Below are positions 15,162-21,366 of a DNA stretch of 29,030 bases, piece by piece. Made by a program: the position numbers and the translations under genes. Numbering within the stretch: position 1 is the first letter of the stretch; every line of letters begins with the position of its first letter. The DNA is from JAFAXD01 sp035472475 (lineage in GTDB: Bacteria > Pseudomonadota > Alphaproteobacteria > Rhizobiales > Xanthobacteraceae): the NCBI GenBank assembly GCA_035472475.1, contig DATIPA010000171.1, positions 1 to 29,030 of the forward strand, given 5' to 3'. The notes under the pieces were generated by a model that was given only the letters and a program-made list of their open reading frames with translations, was not told where the DNA came from and did not search any database.

Positions 15162-16979
15162 TCAGAGCGTGCACGAGCGCGTATGCTTCATGTGCTCGAG
15201 CGCGGTCGGGATGATGACACAGTCGTGGTGGCCGCCGTTGCTCGGCAATATGCCCAGCAGTTCATCTTTCTCGGTATCGATCACCGCGACGCCACTCGAC
15301 AGACGCTGGAAGCCGCTGAACGGAACCAGCACGTATTTGCCGTCGTAGGTGATGGCCGGCGTCTGCAGGTCCGGCCCGATGCCCTGGATCTCCTTGATGA
15401 TCTTCCACGTCTTGGTGTCGACCACCATCACGCCGCTCGCCGCCGGCGAAGGATGCAGCACCGAGAGATAGAGCTTCGAACTGTCGAGCGAGAATACCAT
15501 GTGGAACGGGTTCGGATACTTGCCGCCCCACAGCGGATCCTCGACATGCGCGACTTTCTTCCATTTGGTCGGATCGGGGTCGCGCACGTCGAAGACGCAG
15601 CAATTGTTTTCGCGCAGATTGTTCATCATGCACAGGAAGTGTCCGTCCGGCGAAAACCCGATCTCGTGCCCGGGCGAGAACACCTTGTCGAAGACGACCT
15701 CCCAATGATTTTCATCGACGCGCCTGACCGGATACTGGTCTTGTGAGTCCTTGTTGAACTGCAGGAACGCGACCGGATTGAAGTTGTTTTCGGCATCAAG
15801 GATCGTGATCCCGCCGCACAGCCGCACCACGGTGGCGGCCCAGCGGCCGGTTGGGTGCCAGATCGTTCCGTCGGCGCCAGTCAGCGTGTGCGGTGAATCT
15901 CCCGGGATCGTGCCCTCTTCCACGAAAAGCTCACCCATCGGCACCATTTCCCATTCGATCTTCTGACCCTTGGTGCCGCGATAGTCGAACCTGCCGGTCT
16001 GCGGATCGGGAAAGATCTTTGAGATTTTGAGTGTGCCGCCCTTCTGCCAGCAGTCCCGCAAGTCGCTCGAATTTCCGGCCCAGTCGAACTTCAGCGCGGC
16101 GATCACCCGCGACGACTGACGATCAAAACAGGCCGCGATGTCCTTCTGTCCATCGGTTACGAAATACGACTGTGCATCTTTGGGATTGATGGTGACGTGA
16201 ACGCCAAGGCCAAGCCCGGTCGTCTCGGCGACGTTTTCAATCAACTCCATCTGAGCGCCGTCGTAACGCACCCGATAGATGTTGAAGCCGGGCTCCGGCG
16301 TCACCATGGGCGTGTTGATGCCGTAGATCAGGCAGTTCTTCCCACCCTGGCTGCTGTTGATGAATTCGAACGAGTGATACGGGTCGGCGCTGGGAAACGC
16401 GCACAAATGGTGTGAGATCGGGTTGTAGTCGCCATAGGTCCAGTACCAGATCGACGCCAGCACACGGTTGGTGTTGAGGTCGAGCGCATAGGTGCCACCG
16501 CCGAGCTTGGTCGGCAGCAGCGCGATCCACTTGCCGAGGCTGCGACCTCCGACATCGGATTTCGAATCGATCAATTCACGAACGATATGTTCCCGCTGCG
16601 CACCGGCATAGCGGCTGCCGGCTTGAATAGCGCCGGAGTCCGTGGCGGGCCCTGACGTAACCCACGAATATCCGACCGCTGCCGCCTCGCCCGCGACCGC
16701 GGTCCCGGCGACGACTTTGAGGAGGTTGCGGCGGTTGAACTTCGACTTCGCCTTCGGCGACGGCTCGACCGGCGCCGGCACGCCGCGCGCCTTGTCGTTC
16801 AGATAGTCCTGGAATGCCTGATGATCGTCCTGCGTGACTTCGGCTTTGCGGCGAAGATAGTCTTCGACCTGCTGCTTGGCTGTGGCCAAGGCCCCTCGGC
16901 TCGGCTCTTCTTCCAGTTTGATCTTTGGCGTTTCGGTGGCTGCATCCTTGACGATGGTCTTTTTTCCCGGCTCCGACAT
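15162..16979 (-). CDS. Tat-exported beta-propeller copper-enzyme-like protein, thiocyanate dehydrogenase-like
   Basis: The 605-aa periplasmic protein resembles thiocyanate dehydrogenase, the trinuclear-copper propeller enzyme that converts thiocyanate to cyanate and sulfur; it is a distant relative of nitrous-oxide reductase but has no CuA domain. A Tat signal, FNRRNLLKVVAGTAVAG, is at 81-97, preceded by an unusual 80-residue charged extension. Propeller repeats follow. Histidines in conserved-looking settings are candidate copper ligands: H190/H191 (ISHHLCAFPSADPYH), H261 (GLGVHVTINP), H438 (FSPGHEIGFSPDGH), H493 (NPFHMVF) and H584/H585 (NGGHHDCV). H364 and H375 are further options. The start at ATG 16979 has only a weak ribosome site. 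It heads a five-gene cluster with an FtsX-type ABC pair and a TauE exporter. Substrate not proven; a paralogue with other chemistry is possible. Confidence 0.72.
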   Translation of the reverse strand: MSEPGKKTIVKDAATETPKIKLEEEPSRGALATAKQQVEDYLRRKAEVTQDDHQAFQDYLNDKARGVPAPVEPSPKAKSKFNRRNLLKVVAGTAVAGEAAAVGYSWVTSGPATDSGAIQAGSRYAGAQREHIVRELIDSKSDVGGRSLGKWIALLPTKLGGGTYALDLNTNRVLASIWYWTYGDYNPISHHLCAFPSADPYHSFEFINSSQGGKNCLIYGINTPMVTPEPGFNIYRVRYDGAQMELIENVAETTGLGLGVHVTINPKDAQSYFVTDGQKDIAACFDRQSSRVIAALKFDWAGNSSDLRDCWQKGGTLKISKIFPDPQTGRFDYRGTKGQKIEWEMVPMGELFVEEGTIPGDSPHTLTGADGTIWHPTGRWAATVVRLCGGITILDAENNFNPVAFLQFNKDSQDQYPVRRVDENHWEVVFDKVFSPGHEIGFSPDGHFLCMMNNLRENNCCVFDVRDPDPTKWKKVAHVEDPLWGGKYPNPFHMVFSLDSSKLYLSVLHPSPAASGVMVVDTKTWKIIKEIQGIGPDLQTPAITYDGKYVLVPFSGFQRLSSGVAVIDTEKDELLGILPSNGGHHDCVIIPTALEHMKHTRSCTL

Positions 16980-17030
16980 GTGCTGCCCCGGTGCTGATGT
17001 TGAATTTTTGAAGACAAGAGTAAAAAACTA

Positions 17031-17046
17031 TCGCCAGAACTGGCGA
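17031..17046. promoter_or_regulatory. Perfect palindrome, candidate operator
   Basis: TCGCCAGAACTGGCGA: 7-bp arms with a 2-nt centre, about 52 nt upstream of the propeller-enzyme start. Size and symmetry fit a dimeric regulator site. The regulator is not in the window, so its identity is unknown. Confidence 0.5.
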
Positions 17047-17057
17047 GCAAACGTTGT

Positions 17058-17068
17058 CAGACGGTCTG
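17058..17068. promoter_or_regulatory. Short inverted repeat CAGACGGTCTG, candidate half of an operator pair
   Basis: Perfect 5-bp arms around one base, 11 nt beyond the larger palindrome. It could be a second binding site or the core of a longer operator. Chance occurrence is possible for such a short repeat. Confidence 0.35.
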
Positions 17069-17085
17069 GTGGAAGTCAATATTCG

Positions 17086-17175
17086 GGGCGCTTGCGCAGA
17101 CGTGCGGCGCTGACACGTGCGGCGCTTACATAAGCTGCGCTAACAGGCGGCGTTATCGTATGCGGCGCGCGAGGT
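17086..17175. repeat. Degenerate 15-bp direct tandem repeats
   Basis: In register at 15 bp: CGTGCGGCGCTGACA (17101), CGTGCGGCGCTTACA (17116), TAAGCTGCGCTAACA (17131), GGCGGCGTTATCGTA (17146), TGCGGCGCGCGAGGT (17161), with a weak unit before them. The first two differ at one base; later ones decay. There are no spacers, so this is not a CRISPR array. It may be a cooperative regulator array or a decaying minisatellite. Confidence 0.6.
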
Positions 17176-17291
17176 ATGATTTTCCGAGTGCGCGATCTTC
17201 GCCGACGTGCGTTGCGAAGACAAAGTGGCGATGTGATAAGGGAGTGAGGGAATGTGTGGCTTCCGAAAGTCTTCGGGCAGGCTGACGGGCG

Positions 17292-18053
17292 ATGGGTGAT
17301 CCTCTCCTCCTGGCTGCTGTTACCGGTCTCGGCTTGTCGACGCTGGTCTCAGCGATCCGGCTGATCGATTGGTTCCTGCACAGCGACCCGAAGGTCATTG
17401 CACAAACCGGACGGTGGGCGGCGTTGGGACTAGCCGCGATGTCGATTCCCCTGTTGTTTGGGCTGTTGCTCACCCAAAGATGGACCGCCGCAATCGGGCT
17501 CACCGCCGTGATGCTGCTAGGGTTCGCGTTCTACGGCCCTCGCCTGTTGCGAACCCTGATGCCGCGGCGGCTCGTGCCGGACTGGAGCCCGCCCAAGGGC
17601 ACTGCCGCTGCCTCAGGGCGTGCCGATATCTCCGATCCCGAGTTGGTCCAGCGTTCGATCGCCGTCCTGGAAGAATACCTGCGATGCACGACCGGCATCC
17701 CGAAGCCCGACAAGACGAATGGGCAGGCGATGGAGGCGCCGGGCCACGGCAGCGGCCATGGCCACACTGGCAATGGTCGGGACCGCGATCCCGTGCCGGC
17801 TGTCATGTCGGAAGCTGAAGCATTCGATATCCTGGGCCTCGATCCCGATGCGGCGGCTTCGGATATCGGCGACGCCCATCGGCGGTTGCTGCAGCTTGTG
17901 CATCCAGACCACCGCGGCTCGCATTATCTGGCGGTGAAGATCAACCAGGCCAAGGACGTTTTGTTGGACACGAGCGGCGCGCGAAAAGGGCAAAGCGAAG
18001 CCGCGCCGGCGCGCAAACGTCCGCGTCGGCGGCCACCGCGGCCGCCACCCTGA
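17292..18053 (+). CDS. Membrane-anchored J-domain protein with His-rich linker
   Basis: The 253-aa protein has an N-terminal membrane part with hydrophobic stretches at about 43-60 and 66-84 (and a weaker one at 5-25), then a linker and a C-terminal J-like domain at about 173-227 (SEAEAFDILGLDPDAAASDI...), with the diagnostic HPD at 204-206 in LVHPDHRGSHYLAVKINQAKD. The layout recalls TIM14/DjlA-like co-chaperones that recruit DnaK to membranes. The linker contains GHGSGHGHTGNG (151-162), a His/Gly cluster that could bind metal. The tail is Arg/Pro-rich (RKRPRRRPPRPPP). ATG 17292 has only a distant AGG upstream. It is the first gene on the plus side of the divergent region. Confidence 0.75.
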   Translation: MGDPLLLAAVTGLGLSTLVSAIRLIDWFLHSDPKVIAQTGRWAALGLAAMSIPLLFGLLLTQRWTAAIGLTAVMLLGFAFYGPRLLRTLMPRRLVPDWSPPKGTAAASGRADISDPELVQRSIAVLEEYLRCTTGIPKPDKTNGQAMEAPGHGSGHGHTGNGRDRDPVPAVMSEAEAFDILGLDPDAAASDIGDAHRRLLQLVHPDHRGSHYLAVKINQAKDVLLDTSGARKGQSEAAPARKRPRRRPPRPPP

Positions 18054-18120
18054 TCCCTCATCGCGCGACCGGGTCGTGGCACAAGTCGCCGGGAACGAAC
18101 CGCACGCGAGAGGTGAGGGG

Positions 18121-18591
18121 ATGGCCGAACGACGAGATTTTCTGCCCGAGACAGAGACGAAGGTCCCGATCATTCAGCCGCCCGGTGGTGGCAAGGTTGT
18201 TAGCGTGCTGCGCGATCAGAGCACCTTCAAGGTGCTCAGCGAGCAGACCAACGGAGCCTACGCCATCCTCGAGCAGAAAATTCCCGCCGGCCACGGACCG
18301 CCTCTGCATGTTCATCGCCACGAGACCGAGATTTTCTACATCCTCGACGGACAGTTCGAGGTGATCATCGGAGACAAGACGGTGCCCGCACCGACAGGAG
18401 CGATCGTGGTGGGTCCGCGCGACATCCCTCACACTTTTCGCAACATCGGCTCGAGTGATGGGAGATTGCTCCTGACCGTTATTCCGGGGCACTTTGCCAA
18501 CTACTTCATCGACGTGGATGGCATGGGCGATGACGATCACGCCGCCATTCGGTCGCTGGCCGCCAAATATGACGTTGAGATACTGGAATGA
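18121..18591 (+). CDS. Single-domain cupin protein
   Basis: Small beta-barrel metal-binding protein of 156 aa. I chose ATG 18121 because AGGTGAGGGG precedes it; an in-frame GTG at 18076 would add 15 unlikely residues. Cupin motif 1 is AGHGPPLHVHRHETEIFYIL with ligands H63, H65 and E68 or E70; motif 2 is PRDIPHTFRNIG with H104. All four classic ligands are thus present. Similar proteins are annotated as quercetin-dioxygenase-like cupins, but substrates vary widely and none can be assigned here. It lies between the J-protein and the MBL-fold gene, in the same direction. Confidence 0.82.
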   Translation: MAERRDFLPETETKVPIIQPPGGGKVVSVLRDQSTFKVLSEQTNGAYAILEQKIPAGHGPPLHVHRHETEIFYILDGQFEVIIGDKTVPAPTGAIVVGPRDIPHTFRNIGSSDGRLLLTVIPGHFANYFIDVDGMGDDDHAAIRSLAAKYDVEILE

Positions 18592-18644
18592 CGCGTGCTT
18601 GCATGTTTAGTGGCGATCCGGCTGGCTGCTCGCGGATTATGTGA

Positions 18645-19652
18645 ATGACTGAAATCAGCAACGCTCTCGTCCCGATCGATTCCCTCAGTGTCGACGTGCT
18701 GACCGACGACGTCAGCGATAACTATGTCAGCAAGACGCTGTTTGCGGTCTCCGAATTTGCCAATGTGGTGCGTGCCGGCGCGAAGATGATTTCGGGCGAG
18801 ACGCTTCTCTGCGCCAATCTCGGATATGGCCTGAGACTGGTGTCGAACGTTGGTGGCGTGCAGCACACAATGCTGTTCGACACCGGAACCGAAGGCAGCA
18901 TCTTCATCCGCAACTGTGCCAATCTCAGCATCCCGCTCGGCGAGGTCGAATCAATCGCGGTCACCCACGGTCATTGGGACCACATGGGAGCGCTGACAGA
19001 CGCCCTCGATGCAATCGTGCAGCAGGGCGGGCGCGTGAGCGTCCACGTCAACCCCGGCATGTTCAACGAACGCGGCGTCCGTTTGCAAAATGGCTCGATC
19101 ATCCAGGTCGCCAACGTTCCATCGCCGGCGGAACTGGAACAGCATGGCGCGAGCGTCGTGAACAATCCCGATGAACGGCTACTGCTTGACGGACACTTCT
19201 ACTACAGCGGCGAGATTCCCCGCATCTCGTCCTTCGAGCGCGGGCGCACCGATCACTTGTGCCGTACCGGCCCGAATGCCCCCTGGCAGGCGGACCCGTT
19301 CCTGATGGACGAGCGCATGCTCGTGGTCCATGTCCGCCATTTGGGATTGATCGTCTTCAGCGCCTGTTCGCACGCCGGCATCGTCAACGTATGCACGCAA
19401 GTGACGAAGCTGTTTCCGGACTTGCCGATCTATTGCGTGATGGGGGGACTGCATCTCGGCGGCGTGATGGAAGCTATCATTCCGGAAACCGTCGAAGGGC
19501 TGCGCCCGTTCGGGATCAAATACATCATTGCCGGGCACTGCACGGGCTGGCGCGCCTTGCATGCATTGGCCAACGCCTTTGGCGATGCCGTCAGCCAGTC
19601 GGCGGTCGGCACGTCCTATACGTTTGATGGAGCGCACCAACTTGATTTGTAG
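18645..19652 (+). CDS. Metallo-beta-lactamase-fold metal-dependent hydrolase (COG1237-like)
   Basis: The 335-aa MBL-fold protein has the metal motif THGHWDHMGAL (H108, H110, D112, H113), a later ligand region SACSHAGIVNVC, and GHCTGWRALH near the C-terminus. The combination of SHAGIVN and GHCTGW is typical of the COG1237 group, which includes an enzyme of methanopterin-type cofactor synthesis and many unknowns. There is no signal peptide, so it is likely cytoplasmic. The start ATG 18645 lacks a clear ribosome site; a GTG 4 nt earlier is in a different frame. It is followed after 21 nt by a CobW metallochaperone gene, which may supply its metal (inference). Confidence 0.82.
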   Translation: MTEISNALVPIDSLSVDVLTDDVSDNYVSKTLFAVSEFANVVRAGAKMISGETLLCANLGYGLRLVSNVGGVQHTMLFDTGTEGSIFIRNCANLSIPLGEVESIAVTHGHWDHMGALTDALDAIVQQGGRVSVHVNPGMFNERGVRLQNGSIIQVANVPSPAELEQHGASVVNNPDERLLLDGHFYYSGEIPRISSFERGRTDHLCRTGPNAPWQADPFLMDERMLVVHVRHLGLIVFSACSHAGIVNVCTQVTKLFPDLPIYCVMGGLHLGGVMEAIIPETVEGLRPFGIKYIIAGHCTGWRALHALANAFGDAVSQSAVGTSYTFDGAHQLDL

Positions 19653-19673
19653 GGCGCGTCGCAAAGGATCGTC

Positions 19674-20648
19674 ATGGTAGCGCGACCACGACCAACGCTC
19701 CCCGAGCGCAGCGAGCGCCTGCCGGCCACGGTCATCACCGGCTTTCTCGGAAGCGGGAAGACAACGCTCCTAAATCACATCCTGGCCAACCACCAGGGCC
19801 TCAAGATCGGCGTCATCGTCAATGAGATCGGCGAGATCGGAATCGACGGCGAGCTAATCATCGCCACCGACGATGACATGGTCGAGCTCAGCAACGGCTG
19901 CATCTGTTGCTCGATCAACAACGACCTCGTCGACGCCATTTTTCGGGTGCTGCAACGGGATCAGCAGATCGATTACCTGGTGGTCGAAAGCACCGGCGTT
20001 GCCGATCCGCTACCCATCGTGCTGACCTTCCTGCGCCCGGAATTTCGCAATTCGATACGCGTGGACTCGATTATTGCGATCGCAGACGCCGAGAACTTCA
20101 GCCTCGAGCTTTTCGAAAGCAAAGCCGCGCACAACCAATTACACTACGCCGACACCATCTTGCTCAACAAATGCGACCTCGTCAGCCCCGACCGTTTGGA
20201 TGAGGTCGAGGAGAAGATCCGAGGGGCTCGGGATGGGGCGCGGATCGCCCGAACGACACGCTGCGTGGTTTCGCTGCCGTTGATCCTCGGCGTCGGACTG
20301 TTCCAATCGGATCAATATTTGAGCGATCGACCGGATCATTTTCATGCGACGGCCGACCGCTTCGATGCCTTATCTTTCGAGGCCGACCGGCCCTTTGACG
20401 TCGACAAGTTCCAAAATTTTCTCGAGCACATCTCGAACAATGTCTTTCGAGCCAAGGGCCTGCTTTGGATTGATGAGAGCGACAGGCGATATGTCTTTCA
20501 CCTTGTGGGTCAAAGATTCACCCTGGACGAGACTCCGGAGATTGCCCCGAAGAGCAATCGGCTGGTTTTGATCGGCCGCAACCTGGATCGTCGACAGCTG
20601 CAGACCGAGCTGGAAGCGTGTCTCGCAACGCCGCCGTCGCGCTGGTGA
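19674..20648 (+). CDS. CobW/G3E-family GTPase metallochaperone
   Basis: The 324-aa G3E GTPase has Walker A GFLGSGKTT at 23-31, the metal-binding CxCC motif in NGCICCS (C76, C78, C79), the switch segment ESTGVADP at 105-112 and the guanine motif NKCD at 165-168. The C-terminal CobW_C domain (about 225-315) includes FRAKGLLWIDE. Members insert Zn, Co or Fe into partner proteins. Its close neighbour, the MBL hydrolase, is the most obvious client; the nearby cupin is another. AAGGA lies 6 nt before ATG 19674. There is no His-rich tract in this copy. The metal cannot be told from sequence alone. Confidence 0.88.
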   Translation: MVARPRPTLPERSERLPATVITGFLGSGKTTLLNHILANHQGLKIGVIVNEIGEIGIDGELIIATDDDMVELSNGCICCSINNDLVDAIFRVLQRDQQIDYLVVESTGVADPLPIVLTFLRPEFRNSIRVDSIIAIADAENFSLELFESKAAHNQLHYADTILLNKCDLVSPDRLDEVEEKIRGARDGARIARTTRCVVSLPLILGVGLFQSDQYLSDRPDHFHATADRFDALSFEADRPFDVDKFQNFLEHISNNVFRAKGLLWIDESDRRYVFHLVGQRFTLDETPEIAPKSNRLVLIGRNLDRRQLQTELEACLATPPSRW

Positions 20649-20685
20649 TGCACGTGCGCCGCTCAGCGCCAATTAAAACGGCGGG

Positions 20686-20711
20686 GCTTGTCGGGCTCTG
20701 GCCCGGCGAGC
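20686..20711. terminator. Hairpin between convergent cobW-like and hpf genes
   Basis: An 11-bp stem (GCTTGTCGGGC / GCCCGGCGAGC, two G-U type pairs) with a 4-nt loop lies in the 66-nt convergent gap. On the minus transcript a short U-run (GUUUUAAUU) follows about 7 nt later, on the plus transcript none. It is probably the end of the lpt-rpoN-hpf unit; its strength is uncertain. Confidence 0.5.
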
Positions 20712-20714
20712 GCG

Positions 20715-21293
20715 CTACTTTGCGTTTGACGCCGGCGGATCAATCCAGCCGATATTGCCGTCGGCGCGGCGGTAGACGATGTTCAGCCGACCGCTCGCCG
20801 CGTGGCAAAAGATCACGACCGGCGCGCCCGTCATGTCGAGCTCCATGACGGCTTCGCTGACCGACAACGTCTGCAGCGCCGTCGTGGTTTCGGCGATCAC
20901 GGCTGCGCTAAAGTCAGCGACTTCGTCGTCATGGTCGGGGGCTGCAATCACGTAGCTCGCGGCGTCGACCGCGGGCGGCTGGCGCGACTCATCGGCACGG
21001 GGATGGGACTTGAGGCGGCCGCGATAGCGGCGCAGGCGCTTCTCAATCCGGAGCGCGGCCTGATCCGCGCTCGAATAGGCGTCGGCCGCCAAGCCTTCGG
21101 CCTGCAACACGACCCCGCTGTCCAGATGAACCGCGCATTCGGTGCGGAAACCGAAGCCCTCTTTTCCGACGGTGGCATGACCCGAATAGCCGCGATCGAA
21201 ATAACGTGTCAGCAACTCGTCGATGCGCTCGCTGATGCGGGCACGCAGCGCATCGCCGACGTCGATATTCTTGCCCGACACCCGAAAGGCCAT
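20715..21293 (-). CDS. hpf: Long-form ribosome hibernation promoting factor
   Basis: The 192-aa protein has an N-terminal S30AE domain (about 1-105: FRVSGKNIDVGDALRARISERID...) and a C-terminal S30AE_C dimerisation domain (about 135-190: LQTLSVSEAVMELDMTGAPVVIF ending NIGWIDPP). Long HPF binds the 30S subunit and pairs ribosomes as inactive 100S dimers in resting cells. GGGAGGA precedes ATG 21293. It follows rpoN in the order known from alphaproteobacteria. In that order ptsN usually comes next; here the next gene is the convergent CobW gene and no ptsN is present in the window. Confidence 0.92.
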   Translation of the reverse strand: MAFRVSGKNIDVGDALRARISERIDELLTRYFDRGYSGHATVGKEGFGFRTECAVHLDSGVVLQAEGLAADAYSSADQAALRIEKRLRRYRGRLKSHPRADESRQPPAVDAASYVIAAPDHDDEVADFSAAVIAETTTALQTLSVSEAVMELDMTGAPVVIFCHAASGRLNIVYRRADGNIGWIDPPASNAK

Positions 21294-21366
21294 CGTTTCC
21301 TCCCGCCTGCGTCGCGGCTCCAGGCGCCGACCTCCCGCTGCGGATCAGGGCCGCGTCCTTTTTTAA

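Larger units (their letters stand above)
16980..17291. promoter_or_regulatory. Divergent 312-bp intergenic control region
   Basis: The region separates the minus-strand propeller-enzyme cluster from the plus-strand J-protein/cupin/MBL/CobW genes, and promoters for both must lie here. It holds two perfect inverted repeats (17031-17046 and 17058-17068) and a run of degenerate 15-bp direct repeats (17086-17175), annotated separately. The minus-strand sequence TTGACT at 17074-17079 is a possible -35 element, but I cannot name a convincing -10. No RNA gene or long coding frame is evident. Confidence 0.55.

Noticed and set aside
15162..16979. Nitrous-oxide reductase NosZ
   Set aside because: No C-terminal CuA cupredoxin domain with its Cys/His/Met ligands and no nosRDFYL genes alongside.
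17086..17175. CRISPR array
   Set aside because: Units are 15 bp, contiguous without spacers and degenerate; no cas genes are near.
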